Below, piece after piece: positions 29,971-39,296 of a DNA stretch of 64,000 bases. Below the pieces are notes generated by a model, which was not told the origin of the DNA, made no database searches, and saw nothing but the letters and a program-made list of their open reading frames with translations. Within the stretch, counting starts at the first letter, position 1; each line of letters opens with the position of its first letter. Location of the stretch: the NCBI GenBank assembly GCA_902580945.1, contig CACHML010000003.1:41995-105994 (forward strand), read 5' to 3'. A program made the translations under genes and the position numbers. The stretch is from an uncultured Pelagibacteraceae bacterium. GTDB lineage: Bacteria; Pseudomonadota; Alphaproteobacteria; Pelagibacterales; Pelagibacteraceae.

Positions 29971-30479
29971 TAATTAACGTTGACAGAAGTTTTCTAGAAA
30001 TTAATTCAATAAAAAATTTAAATCGTTCGAAGAGTCCAGGTTTAAATTTTAAGATATTTGAAGTGGATCCTCCTGATTTTAATTTAAATAAGTTTTTTTA
30101 TAAACAAATTGGTAGAAAGCATAGATGGATAGATAGATTGATCTGGGAAGACAAGAAATGGATAGAATACGTTGAAAATCCAAGAGTAAAAACCTTCATA
30201 TTAAAAGATAATAGCAACTTGGTTGGATATTATGAAACTATCCTTGATCTTGATAATAATCATTCAGAAATAGCATATTTTGGAATTTTGGAGGAATATA
30301 TTGGAAAAAAATGTGGTGGATATCTTCTTTCTGAGGCAATTAATAAATTGTTTGAGGATGGAATTTCAAGAGTTTGGCTACATACCTGCTCCCTAGACCA
30401 TGAAAATGCAATTAAAAACTATTTAGCTAGAGGAATGCAAATTTTTAGATCGGAAAAAATTAATGTAGAGGTTAATTAA
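29967..30479 (+). CDS. GNAT-family N-acetyltransferase
   Basis: This 170-residue protein has a GNAT fold pattern: YYETILDLDNNHSEIAYFGI then the acetyl-CoA loop LEEYIGKKCGGYLLSEAI and VWLHTCSLDHENAIKNYLARGMQIF. The substrate is unknown; the N-terminal half with WIDRLIWEDKKWIEYV is shared with some marine GNAT proteins. The start GTG overlaps the HIT gene stop. It converges with lolA, overlapping by 8 bases. Confidence 0.85.
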   Translation: MIINVDRSFLEINSIKNLNRSKSPGLNFKIFEVDPPDFNLNKFFYKQIGRKHRWIDRLIWEDKKWIEYVENPRVKTFILKDNSNLVGYYETILDLDNNHSEIAYFGILEEYIGKKCGGYLLSEAINKLFEDGISRVWLHTCSLDHENAIKNYLARGMQIFRSEKINVEVN

Positions 30480-31032
30480 TATACTTTTGTATAGAAAAAA
30501 TTTTTTCCTCAATATCAATATTAGTTTTGATGTCAGTTATGAATGTTTGAACTAGATTTTGATATATATCTTTAGTTTCCCAACCAATTAAATTCAAACT
30601 TTTTTTGTCAAAAAAAACTTTAATTAAAACATTTTCATAATCAAAATTATATACGTGATAGAATGGATATGCTTCGTCTTCCTTAATTTCATTCATTTTT
30701 GATATTAAGAATTCTTTATCTAGTAGTACATTTAATGGAGTTTTATCTAAAGGATATCGGTAATAGTTTTTTATTTTGTCTGAATTTATAATTAGTGATT
30801 TACCATTTGAAACTAATATTTTGTTATAAAGATCGTTATATCTGCACAATATTTTTTTTGGATATAATATAATGCATTCTCCTTTTTCTATATTATTGTT
30901 ATCTATTCTTTGAGTAAACTTAAATTTCAAAGAATTGATTTTTTCAAAATAGTTTATTATTTTTTCATTTGAGGAACCATTAGCATTTAAGGTAAAAAAA
31001 AAAACAGACATGAAAATTAAATATTTTTTCAT
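30472..31032 (-). CDS. lolA: Outer-membrane lipoprotein carrier protein LolA
   Basis: LolA shuttles lipoproteins across the periplasm. The 186-residue product has a signal peptide (MKKYLIFMSVFFFTLNANG), then INSLKFKFTQRID, the common LolA opening, CIILYPKKILCRY, and IINSDKIKNYYRYPLDKTPLNVLL, which match the LolA beta-sheet core (often FxGxLYLKRPGRFRW-like). It follows ftsK with a 4-base overlap, an order seen in other alphaproteobacteria. Confidence 0.88.
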   Translation of the reverse strand: MKKYLIFMSVFFFTLNANGSSNEKIINYFEKINSLKFKFTQRIDNNNIEKGECIILYPKKILCRYNDLYNKILVSNGKSLIINSDKIKNYYRYPLDKTPLNVLLDKEFLISKMNEIKEDEAYPFYHVYNFDYENVLIKVFFDKKSLNLIGWETKDIYQNLVQTFITDIKTNIDIEEKIFSIQKYIN

Positions 31033-33116
31033 TTAAGAACTTCTCTTTTTCCCACATGGTTCGCTTGACTAACTTCTCCATTTGCTTCCATCTGATCTAC
31101 AATTCTGGCTGCTCTGTTATACCCAATCTGTAATTTTCTTTGTAAAAATGATGTTGATGCTTTTCTCTCAGATTTAACAATCTCCAATGCGGTATTGTAC
31201 AACTCGTCAAGATTATCATTATCATTTACTTCATTAGAACTTTCTTTTTCATCTGCAAAATTAAGAATTTCATCAACATAATCTGGTTCAGCTTGATTTC
31301 TTAAAAAATTATTAATTTTTTCTATCTCTTTTTCTGAAACAAACGGAGCATGTATCCTAGTCATTCTATTCGCTGATGTCATATAAAGCATATCTCCTCT
31401 ACCGAGCAATTGTTCAGCTCCTTGCTCACCAAGAATTGTTCGACTATCTATTTTGGATGTTACTTGAAAAGATATTCTTGTTGGAAAATTTGCTTTAATA
31501 GTTCCAGTGATGACATCTACACTTGGTCTTTGAGTTGCCATTATGATATGTATTCCAGCAGCTCTAGCCATTTGTGATAGTTTTTGAATGTAATTTTCAA
31601 TATCCTTACCAGCAACAAGCATTAAATCTGACATTTCATCAACAATTACAACTATATAAGGCATAGAAATCTTATGTTTTTCATTATAGCCATCGATATT
31701 TCTAACTCCTACTTTTGTCATTAATTTGTATCGATTTTCCATTTCTTTAACGACCCAACCTAGAACAGAGGCTGCTCTTTTTGCCTCAGTAATCACAGGG
31801 CATAATAAATGAGGAATACCTTCATAAGTTGATAGTTCTAACATCTTAGGGTCAATTAATATGAATTTACACTTCTCTGGAGAGTGCTTGTATAATAGAG
31901 ATAAAATTATAGTATTAATACAAACTGATTTACCTGAACCTGTTGTACCAGCTATAAGCAAATGAGGCATGGTACCCAAATCTCCTGTTATTGGTAATCC
32001 TGAAATACTTTTACCTAGCGCAATCGGTAACTTAGTATCTTTTTTTTTAAAGCTCATGTTAGAAATTATTTCACTTAAGAAAACATTTTCTCTTTGTGGT
32101 TTGGGCAATTCTATTCCAATAGTATTGCTTCCAGGTATAGTAGCAATTCTAGCAGATTCAGAGCTAGTATTTCTAGCAATATCCTCAGAAAGATTAATTA
32201 TTTTTGAAACTTTCACACCAGGAGCAGGTTCAAATTCATATAAGGTTACCACTGGTCCTTGACTTACTTTTTTTACTTCTCCCTCAACGCCAAAATCTAA
32301 AAGAATTTTTTCTAAAATCTTTTCGTCAATTTTGTTCTCAGAAAAGTTTTTATCTTTTTTTGAAGGTGTTTTTAAAAAATCTATATTTGGTAATTTATAT
32401 TTAATAGATTTTTTACTATTTGATGATAGATCTTTATCAAAAGAAAAGTTTTCCTGTACTCTTGTTTCATTGTTTGCATATTTGTTTTCATTGAGTATAT
32501 TTTCGTTATTATCATGAGTAACGCTCTTAGATGATGCTATTTTTGATTTAGAAAAAACTATAAAAATAGATCTAAGAGATTTCAACTTAAAATTTATGCT
32601 TAAAAGAAAAAATAAAAATATTAAAAAAACTAAAAATACATAACTAATTTTATGATTTAAATTAATCATATCTATTATAAAACTTCCTTCAAATAAATTA
32701 CCTATAAATCCATTATTTCCATTAATTGTTAACCAAAATGTTTCAGTATGAAATACAGTAAAAAATAAAGTTCCTAAAATTGAATATAAAATTATAAAAA
32801 ATAAACCCTCAACAATATTTAAAAGTTGTTTATTAATTATTACTGATATTGATATAAAAAAAAATGAAATTGGCAGCAATAACGAGATTAAGCCAATAGA
32901 TTGATAGAAAATATCTGAGGTGTAAGCACCTTTGCTGCCTAGTAAGTTGTTCATCTCAGTATTTTCAGGAAAAATAAAGTTTGGATCCTCTGGCGAGAAA
33001 CTAATAAGTGATATTAGAAGCAATATAGATGAACTCATCAAAACTATGCCTATTAGCTCCGACATCCGATTAAACAGAAAATTGGCTGTTTTATCTACGA
33101 AATTTTTAATTTTCAT
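31029..33116 (-). CDS. ftsK: DNA translocase FtsK
   Basis: FtsK pumps chromosome ends through the septum and coordinates dimer resolution. The 695-residue protein has about four N-terminal membrane helices (residues 20-180), a short charged linker of about 80 residues, the alpha domain (VEGEVKKVSQGPVVTLYEFEPAPGVK), the RecA-like motor with Walker A GTTGSGKS at residues 390-397 and IVVIVDEMSDLML, and the C-terminal winged-helix gamma domain (STSFLQRKLQIGYNRAARIVDQME) that reads orienting sequences. The linker is much shorter than in E. coli FtsK, fitting a streamlined genome. Confidence 0.96.
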   Translation of the reverse strand: MKIKNFVDKTANFLFNRMSELIGIVLMSSSILLLISLISFSPEDPNFIFPENTEMNNLLGSKGAYTSDIFYQSIGLISLLLPISFFFISISVIINKQLLNIVEGLFFIILYSILGTLFFTVFHTETFWLTINGNNGFIGNLFEGSFIIDMINLNHKISYVFLVFLIFLFFLLSINFKLKSLRSIFIVFSKSKIASSKSVTHDNNENILNENKYANNETRVQENFSFDKDLSSNSKKSIKYKLPNIDFLKTPSKKDKNFSENKIDEKILEKILLDFGVEGEVKKVSQGPVVTLYEFEPAPGVKVSKIINLSEDIARNTSSESARIATIPGSNTIGIELPKPQRENVFLSEIISNMSFKKKDTKLPIALGKSISGLPITGDLGTMPHLLIAGTTGSGKSVCINTIILSLLYKHSPEKCKFILIDPKMLELSTYEGIPHLLCPVITEAKRAASVLGWVVKEMENRYKLMTKVGVRNIDGYNEKHKISMPYIVVIVDEMSDLMLVAGKDIENYIQKLSQMARAAGIHIIMATQRPSVDVITGTIKANFPTRISFQVTSKIDSRTILGEQGAEQLLGRGDMLYMTSANRMTRIHAPFVSEKEIEKINNFLRNQAEPDYVDEILNFADEKESSNEVNDNDNLDELYNTALEIVKSERKASTSFLQRKLQIGYNRAARIVDQMEANGEVSQANHVGKREVLK

Positions 33117-33179
33117 TTTGTTACTAATGATTTGTCACTTTGTATCATTTAATTTTTGTTGATAAAATTAAATAATATT

Positions 33180-34241
33180 ATGAATATTTGCCTATTAGGA
33201 AACAATTTAACCAACCTAGTTTTAGCTAACATCTTAATCAAGAAAAAGATTAATGTTGATATTGTTTCACAGAACCCAAGATCAACATTAAAAAATACTG
33301 TTAGAACAATTGCAATTTCAAGTAAAAATTACAAATATTTAAAAGATAATATAAATGGTTTAGATAGCATAGGATGGCCAACTAAAAAAATTAGAATTTA
33401 TTCTGATAAGAGTAAATCTTCGGAATTATTTGAATTTAAAAACTACAGTGACAATAATTTTTATTTAATAAAATATATTGAACTTTATAATTTATCAAAA
33501 AAAAATAAATCATTAAAATTTATAAAACTTAAAAATTATAATTTAGATACATTAAAAAATAGAAACTATAATTTAATCATTAACTCGGAACAAAACAATC
33601 AAATCACAAAAAAATATTTCCAAAGCAAAATATTAAAAAATTATAAATCTTTGTCTCACACTGCTATAATAAATCATAAAAAAACTGATAATAAAATTGC
33701 TGCACAAATATTCACAAATAGTGGACCTTTAGCATTCCTTCCTTTATCTGATAAGGAGACATCAATTGTGTTTTCTAACAATTCGATGAACCTAATTAAT
33801 AAAAAAAAACTTTTTCAACTTGTTGATAAATACAATACCAAATATAAGATTAATAAAATTAGTGATGTTGAGTCTTTTGGTATAAAATTTCTAGTTTTAA
33901 GAAATTATTTTTTTAAAAATATTTTATCTTTTGGAGATTTAATTCATAGAGTTCATCCATTAGCTGGACAAGGATTTAATATGACTATAAGGGATATAAA
34001 ATCATTAATTAGTATTTTGGACAAAAATATTAAATTAGGAATTTATGACGGAGAAATAATAGCTCAAATGTTTCAAGAAAAAAATAAACATATAAATTTT
34101 ATGTATGGTATTGGAATAGACTCTATAAATACTTTTTTTATGGTTGATAATAAGCTGAAAAATAAACTATCTGAACCTCTATTTAGACTATTAAGAGGTA
34201 ATAAATTCTTAAATAACTATGCTACCTTCTTTTCAAATTAG
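33180..34241 (+). CDS. UbiH/UbiF-family FAD monooxygenase, divergent
   Basis: This 353-residue protein ends with FGDLIHRVHPLAGQGFNMTIRDIKSLISIL, the GD-x-x-H-P-x-x-GQG-x-N flavin-binding motif of ubiquinone hydroxylases, so a role in ubiquinone ring hydroxylation is likely. The N-terminal nucleotide motif is degenerate (CLLGNNLTNLVLANIL in place of GxGxxG) and the DG motif is hard to see. The ATG at 33180 is preferred over an upstream TTG at 33156 because relatives start just before the first beta strand. It is divergent from ftsK. Confidence 0.75.
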   Translation: MNICLLGNNLTNLVLANILIKKKINVDIVSQNPRSTLKNTVRTIAISSKNYKYLKDNINGLDSIGWPTKKIRIYSDKSKSSELFEFKNYSDNNFYLIKYIELYNLSKKNKSLKFIKLKNYNLDTLKNRNYNLIINSEQNNQITKKYFQSKILKNYKSLSHTAIINHKKTDNKIAAQIFTNSGPLAFLPLSDKETSIVFSNNSMNLINKKKLFQLVDKYNTKYKINKISDVESFGIKFLVLRNYFFKNILSFGDLIHRVHPLAGQGFNMTIRDIKSLISILDKNIKLGIYDGEIIAQMFQEKNKHINFMYGIGIDSINTFFMVDNKLKNKLSEPLFRLLRGNKFLNNYATFFSN

Positions 34242-34257
34242 CTTGCCATCAAATAAT

Positions 34258-34899
34258 TTATTGTAATGTCTTATTATTAAAATTGTCTAAAATATAAGTA
34301 TTTAAAATTTCTTCCAATTTTTCTTTTCTTACATTTAAATCTTTGCTTTCAAGCAATACTTGTTTTTCTTCTAACGAAAACGGTGATGCCATTGATAGAG
34401 TATTAATAGTTTGATCTAAACTTTGTTTTTCAATTTCTTTCCAATTAATTTCATAACCTTGTTTCTTAAATAACCCTTTTAGATTCTGAAATATTAATTT
34501 TAAATCTGAAAATTTAATTTCATCTGATTTTTCAGTTAAATCACTTGAAAATTCTTCATATTTAACTTCACACTCTCTATACAAATTTTCATTATCTATT
34601 TCTTCAGAAATTTTAAATCTACAAATACCATTTAAAATTATCAGATATCTGCCATCCTCCGTTTCATTAAAACTTGTTATTTTTCCAGCACATCCAACGC
34701 TATGTAAGTCAGGTTTTTTTAATTCACCTGTTTTTTTTGGCTGTATCATTCCTATAATTCTGTTACTTTTCATACTGTTATCAACCATCTGAATATATCT
34801 TGGCTCAAATATATTTAGTGGAACTGTGGTTCTTGGGAATATAATAAAGTTAGACAATGGAAAAACTGGTAATATTTTTGGAAGATCCTCTTTTTTCAT
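34258..34899 (-). CDS. LON N-terminal (substrate-binding) domain protein
   Basis: The 213-residue protein consists only of the PUA-like LON substrate-binding domain: LPVFPLSNFIIFPRTTVPLNIFEPRYIQMV, IGMIQP, then VGCAGKITSF and RYLIILNGICRFKI, plus a C-terminal helical tail. It has no ATPase or protease part. Stand-alone LON-domain proteins of this kind are common in alphaproteobacteria; their function is not settled. It is divergent from the TPR-sulfotransferase (26 bases). Confidence 0.9.
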   Translation of the reverse strand: MKKEDLPKILPVFPLSNFIIFPRTTVPLNIFEPRYIQMVDNSMKSNRIIGMIQPKKTGELKKPDLHSVGCAGKITSFNETEDGRYLIILNGICRFKISEEIDNENLYRECEVKYEEFSSDLTEKSDEIKFSDLKLIFQNLKGLFKKQGYEINWKEIEKQSLDQTINTLSMASPFSLEEKQVLLESKDLNVRKEKLEEILNTYILDNFNNKTLQ

Positions 34900-34925
34900 A
34901 TCAATTAAATTATAACAAATAATTT

Positions 34926-36569
34926 ATGAATTCAAATAATTTTGAGAAAGAAAAAAAAAAAATAATATCTTTTTTTAAAGAAAAAAAATTTTTAGAAGTT
35001 ATTAAACAAGGAAATGAAATACTCAATCAATTTCCTGATAATAAAGAAATAATTCGTATATTAGGATTAACTTTTATCCATACAAAAAGATTTATTGAAG
35101 CAGAAAATCATTTTAAAAAACTTTTATTAATTGATAAGAATGCAGAAAATTACTACACATTAGGAAATATTCAAAAAAAAATAAATAAATTTCAAGATGC
35201 AGTTGTATCTTTTGAAAATTCTTTAAAAATTAATCCAAACTTTTCAGAGGCGCATAATAATTTAGGTAATACCAAAAAATCATTGGGAAAAAAAAATGAA
35301 GCTATATATCACTATAAAAAAGCAATAAGTTTAAAAAAAAATAATATTGCTGCACTTATAAATTTATCAATAATCTTAAAAGAAAATAATAATTATCATG
35401 AATTACTTAAAACTTACGAGAAAATTCTAGATTTAGACTCAAAAAATATAAAGACACTTTATAACCTTGGTACTGCACATCTTTTTTTGGGAAATACATT
35501 AAAAGCTAGAGAGTTCTTTGAAAGTACAATCAAACTTGATAAGTATAACATTCCAAGTTTCAGAAATTATGTTTCAACAATTAAAATTGATGAGAAAAAT
35601 GATATATTTAAAATTTTTAAAAATATAAATTTATCTACTTTAACCCACGAGAATAAAGTTTTTCTTTCAGATGCATTAAGTAAATGCTATTTCGATCAAA
35701 ATAAAATCAAGCTTGCATTTAATTACCTTGATAAGACAAACCAATTAAAAAAGGAAAAATCAAAATTTTCTATGAAACAACAGGAAAATTTATTTAATAG
35801 GATAAAATCATTTTTTAAAGATATTGGTAATAATGATATAGAGTTCAAAGATAAAATTAAAATAAAACCTATTTTTATTATTGGTATGCCAAGATCGGGC
35901 ACTTCTCTTATTGAACAAATTTTATCTACACACTCAAAAATTTATGGTGCTGGTGAACTAAATTATCTACAAAAAATAATTGATAAATTAGGTTTAGAAA
36001 AACCAAATGATCCACAAAATTATTTTACTCAAATTAGAAAATATTATTATGAAGAAATAGTTAAAATTTCAAAAAAAAATTTTATAATTGATAAATTACC
36101 TTCCAATTTTAGATGGGTTGGTTTTATTGTTAATTCATTCCCTGAAGCAAAAATTATACATATACAAAGAAATCCAATGGCCGTCTGCTGGTCAAATTAT
36201 AAAAATTTTTTTGTGGATAGTGGTCTAGATTTTAATTTAAACCAAATAGATGTTGCGAAATATTATTCAATGTACTCAGAATTAATGGAATTTTGGAATA
36301 GCAATTATAGAGATAAAATGTTTAATTTAAACTATGAAACCTTTGTCCAAAATTTTGAAAAAAATACTAAAGAAATTTTAAATTATCTCGATTTAGACTG
36401 GGAAAACCAATTATTGGAATACCAAAAAACAAATAGACCAGTAACAACTGCCTCCCACCAACAAGTAAGAGAAAAAATCAAAAAAAATACATCTGAGAAG
36501 TGGAAAGATTATAAAAATTATCTTAGTAGTATGCAGGAAGCACTAACAAGAATGAATATAAAATATTAA
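34926..36569 (+). CDS. TPR-repeat sulfotransferase
   Basis: This 547-residue two-domain protein has about six tetratricopeptide repeats over residues 10-210 (for example YYTLGNIQKKINKFQDAVVSFENSL and AHNNLGNTKKSLGKKNEAIYHYKKA), then a sulfotransferase domain from about 310 with the PAPS-binding IIGMPRSGTSLIEQIL near residues 318-333 and IHIQRNPMAVCWSNY. The acceptor substrate is unknown; TPR-linked sulfotransferases in marine bacteria are often suspected to act on proteins or surface glycans. A run of twelve A at 34951-34962 is correctly in frame. Confidence 0.9.
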   Translation: MNSNNFEKEKKKIISFFKEKKFLEVIKQGNEILNQFPDNKEIIRILGLTFIHTKRFIEAENHFKKLLLIDKNAENYYTLGNIQKKINKFQDAVVSFENSLKINPNFSEAHNNLGNTKKSLGKKNEAIYHYKKAISLKKNNIAALINLSIILKENNNYHELLKTYEKILDLDSKNIKTLYNLGTAHLFLGNTLKAREFFESTIKLDKYNIPSFRNYVSTIKIDEKNDIFKIFKNINLSTLTHENKVFLSDALSKCYFDQNKIKLAFNYLDKTNQLKKEKSKFSMKQQENLFNRIKSFFKDIGNNDIEFKDKIKIKPIFIIGMPRSGTSLIEQILSTHSKIYGAGELNYLQKIIDKLGLEKPNDPQNYFTQIRKYYYEEIVKISKKNFIIDKLPSNFRWVGFIVNSFPEAKIIHIQRNPMAVCWSNYKNFFVDSGLDFNLNQIDVAKYYSMYSELMEFWNSNYRDKMFNLNYETFVQNFEKNTKEILNYLDLDWENQLLEYQKTNRPVTTASHQQVREKIKKNTSEKWKDYKNYLSSMQEALTRMNIKY

Positions 36570-36601
36570 GAAAACTAATTAAATATATAACGTAATTTAA
36601 T

Positions 36602-37891
36602 CTATTGGTTTTTCCTATAAGTTAATTGATCTTTAAGTTTTTTATTTAAGAAATCAGATTCTTCATCATTTTTGTAAACTCCTTTAAATGAGGTGTCTCC
36701 GATTATTTCTGCATAATTTAACCAATTTTTAATAATCAATATATCTGATAAATTAATTAAATTAATAGTTGGATTAATAACTCTTTCATTAGTTGATGGC
36801 AAACTGTTATCGATTAATTCTTCAAATTTTTTCCAAGATTTTTTATAACTTATTTCTTGTTCACCTTCATAATTAATTTTTTTAAATTTTGGATATTTTT
36901 CATAATATTCACTACATCCATGTTTAATTTCAATTGTTTTGAAATTAATTTTATTTTCAATTAGTTTATCGTTTGTGATTTTTAAAATCTTTTTTGCCTC
37001 ACTCAGGCTTCTACAATAAATAAAACCTTTAAAATTTTCTTTAATATTATCTCTTGTTTCAACCATACATTTTCTAATATTGTTATTTTCTAGATAACTT
37101 GAATTAAAAAGAAAAAACAATTTAATTAAACTAATAACGTCTTTAGTACTTATTTGAATTTTATAACAGCTAAAACAATACTCTGGAATAACATTGAATT
37201 TATTAAAAACTTTAAAATGTCTTGCACAATTTAAATTTTCTGAGTTTCTCCTAAAAATTTCTGTTTTATTATAAATAATTTGATAATTTTCATCATTCAA
37301 TTCTTTTTTAATTGTATTAATTAATTTAATTAAATCATCATTTATAGATATGTTTTTATCTTTTTTTTCACTATAGAACTCCAATATTTTTTCATTTAAT
37401 TTCAATATGTAATTATCTCGTTTTTTTTTTGGAACTATGTAACTCAGAATGTCAATTATCATTGATTTACAAGTATTATTTTTTTTATTTAAAGAAAGTG
37501 CATTTATAAAACAATCAACAGCGTTTTCATAATCGCCAATATTTAAGTACGATGTACCTAAGTTTTGATAAGGAAGTTCTGCATTTTTATTCTTTTCAAT
37601 ACATTTTCTAAAGAAAATTATAGCTTCTTTTATCTTACCCAAGTTAAATAATGTTACTGCTAAATTGTTATAATCCTCAAAAGACCCATCTTGCATTGCT
37701 AATAGTTTATTATGATATGAAAGTGATCGTGACCATTGTCCTGTAAGAAAATATATGGAGGCATAAAGTTTGATTTTTAAATTTTTAAATTTTTCTTTAT
37801 TAGGAAGATTATTTAAAAGTTTTAACGCTACATTAAAATTTCTATTATTATAATTAATGATAATATCTTTAAATTCATAAGGAAAATTCAT
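36602..37891 (-). CDS. TPR protein with cysteine-rich C-terminal domain of unknown function
   Basis: I do not recognise the second half of this 429-residue protein. Residues 1-150 are TPR-like (SFEDYNNLAVTLFNLGKIKEAIIFFRKCIEK, then LPYQNLGTSYLNIGDYENAVDCFINAL). Residues about 215-345 form another domain with Cys222-x2-His225, a CFSC pair at 239-242, Cys275, Cys293 and HGC at 324-326, spaced as if to bind a metal or to be redox-active. No signal peptide is seen, so it is probably cytosolic. It lies between a TPR-sulfotransferase and tRNA-Gly, converging with the former. Confidence 0.8.
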   Translation of the reverse strand: MNFPYEFKDIIINYNNRNFNVALKLLNNLPNKEKFKNLKIKLYASIYFLTGQWSRSLSYHNKLLAMQDGSFEDYNNLAVTLFNLGKIKEAIIFFRKCIEKNKNAELPYQNLGTSYLNIGDYENAVDCFINALSLNKKNNTCKSMIIDILSYIVPKKKRDNYILKLNEKILEFYSEKKDKNISINDDLIKLINTIKKELNDENYQIIYNKTEIFRRNSENLNCARHFKVFNKFNVIPEYCFSCYKIQISTKDVISLIKLFFLFNSSYLENNNIRKCMVETRDNIKENFKGFIYCRSLSEAKKILKITNDKLIENKINFKTIEIKHGCSEYYEKYPKFKKINYEGEQEISYKKSWKKFEELIDNSLPSTNERVINPTINLINLSDILIIKNWLNYAEIIGDTSFKGVYKNDEESDFLNKKLKDQLTYRKNQ

Positions 37892-38026
37892 GACAGTTTC
37901 ATTTTCTCACAACTAAAACATATGTTAAATAATATTTTAACAAACACCAACTTTTGTGTCTAATCTTAATAAAATAGGCTCTTGCTTAATTTTTAAAAAC
38001 TACTATTTTCAATAGTAATTTAACAA

Positions 38027-38101
38027 GCGGGCATAGCTCAGTGGTAGAGCGTCTCGTTGCCAACGAGAAGGTCGTGGGTTCGAGTCCCATTGCCCGCTCC
38101 A
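38027..38101 (+). tRNA. tRNA-Gly (anticodon GCC)
   Basis: The 75 bases fold as a standard cloverleaf: acceptor GCGGGCA/TGCCCGC, D arm GCTC/GAGC, anticodon stem TCTCG/CGAGA with loop TTGCCAA (anticodon GCC), T arm GTGGG/CCCAT with loop TTCGAGT, then TCCA, so the CCA end is encoded. It reads GGC and GGU codons. A sulfotransferase gene starts 12 bases after it. Confidence 0.97.
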
Positions 38102-38113
38102 TAGTTTATCAAT

Positions 38114-38962
38114 ATGATTATTTGGATTGCATCTTATCCTAAAAGTGGAAATACTTATTTAAGATCTTTTATTTCATCATATTTTTTTTCCAAAAAAGGA
38201 AAATTCAATTTTGACTTACTTTTAAATATTCTACAGTTTCCTTCAATAAAATTTACAAAAAAAAATATCTTTTCAGATATAGAGGCTAGCCAAAATTGGA
38301 TTTTTAATCAGAGTCAATTTTTTTTAAATAACAATAAAATTCACTTTGTTAAAACTCATAATACTTTAGATGAATATAAAGGAAATAAATTTACTACTAA
38401 GAAGCAAACTCTTGGAGCAATATATATTGTGAGAGATCCTAGAAATATAATTAGTTCTTTGACACATCATTATTCACTAAATTATGATCAAGCATACAAA
38501 AAAATTATGGATGAAAATGCATCCCTACTTGAAAAGTCCTTAAATAATGATCATAGTAACTTTACATTTCTTGGATCTTGGTCAAACCATTACAAATCTT
38601 GGAAAAATACTAAAGAATTTAAGACCTTATTTTTAAAATATGAGGATTTAGAAGATAATAAATATGATACCTTTAAAAAAGTTATAAACTTTGTAAACAA
38701 TATTAAAGGCGATAAATTAGAAATAGACGAAAAAAAATTATTAAATTCAATTAGATCAACAAATTTTACAAACTTGAGAAACAAAGAACAAATTGAAGGA
38801 TTTGAAGAGAGTATCACTTCAAGCACTGGAGAAAAAAAACCATTTTTTAATCTTGGTTTCAATAACAGATGGGAAAAAATTTTACCAAAAAATATTCTTT
38901 CACAATTAAATAAAAATTTACAAAGTGAGCTAAATGATTTAAGCTATAATTCTTATGAGTGA
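38114..38962 (+). CDS. Sulfotransferase (intact paralogue of the 10.9-kb gene)
   Basis: The 282-residue protein begins MIIWIASYPKSGNTYLRSF, with the PAPS 5'-phosphosulfate loop at residues 8-17, and has IVRDPRNIISSL (3'-phosphate site) from residue 105. It matches the interrupted gene at 10880-11745 along its full length (SYPKSGNT, KTHN, GAIYIVRDPRNII, LGSWSNHYKSW, LLKYEDL-type segments). The acceptor is unknown. It starts 12 bases after tRNA-Gly and overlaps the pterin dehydratase gene by 8 bases. Confidence 0.9.
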   Translation: MIIWIASYPKSGNTYLRSFISSYFFSKKGKFNFDLLLNILQFPSIKFTKKNIFSDIEASQNWIFNQSQFFLNNNKIHFVKTHNTLDEYKGNKFTTKKQTLGAIYIVRDPRNIISSLTHHYSLNYDQAYKKIMDENASLLEKSLNNDHSNFTFLGSWSNHYKSWKNTKEFKTLFLKYEDLEDNKYDTFKKVINFVNNIKGDKLEIDEKKLLNSIRSTNFTNLRNKEQIEGFEESITSSTGEKKPFFNLGFNNRWEKILPKNILSQLNKNLQSELNDLSYNSYE

Positions 38963-39293
38963 TTTAGCAGATAAAAAATGTATTCCATGTGAGGGAGGAA
39001 TTCCTAGCTTTAGCTTGGATGAAATACATAAATACCTTAAGAAAGTTGATGGTTGGGATGTGTTATCTGATAACAAAAAAGATTATTACATAATTAAAAA
39101 TTTTGAATTTAATGATTTTTTAGAAAGTCAATCTTTTATCAATAAAGTTGGTGAAATCGCGGAACAAGAAGGACATCATCCAGATATTTGGTTTGGTTGG
39201 GGTTATGCTAAAATTAAAATACAAACACATGCCATAAATGGTTTACATGAAAGCGATTTTGTACTTGCTGCAAAAATCGACAAATTAACCTAA
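38955..39293 (+). CDS. phhB: 4a-hydroxytetrahydrobiopterin dehydratase (PCD/DCoH)
   Basis: This 112-residue protein has the family core NKVGEIAEQEGHHPDIWFGWGYAKIKIQTH, with the catalytic HHPD and the following WGYAKI strand, and an N-terminal CIPCEGGIP found in many bacterial PCDs. The enzyme recycles pterin cofactor after aromatic hydroxylation; stand-alone forms may also serve molybdopterin or folate metabolism. It converges with purH, 3 bases apart. Confidence 0.93.
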   Translation: MSDLADKKCIPCEGGIPSFSLDEIHKYLKKVDGWDVLSDNKKDYYIIKNFEFNDFLESQSFINKVGEIAEQEGHHPDIWFGWGYAKIKIQTHAINGLHESDFVLAAKIDKLT

Positions 39294-39296
39294 ATT

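Noticed and set aside
33156..33179. Upstream TTG start for the UbiH-like gene
   Set aside because: It would add eight residues before the first beta strand, and the ATG at 33180 fits relatives better.
38001..38017. Perfect 7-bp inverted repeat with 3-base loop just before tRNA-Gly
   Set aside because: All but two of its base pairs are A-T, no gene ends there in the fitting direction, and such short repeats are expected by chance in this composition.
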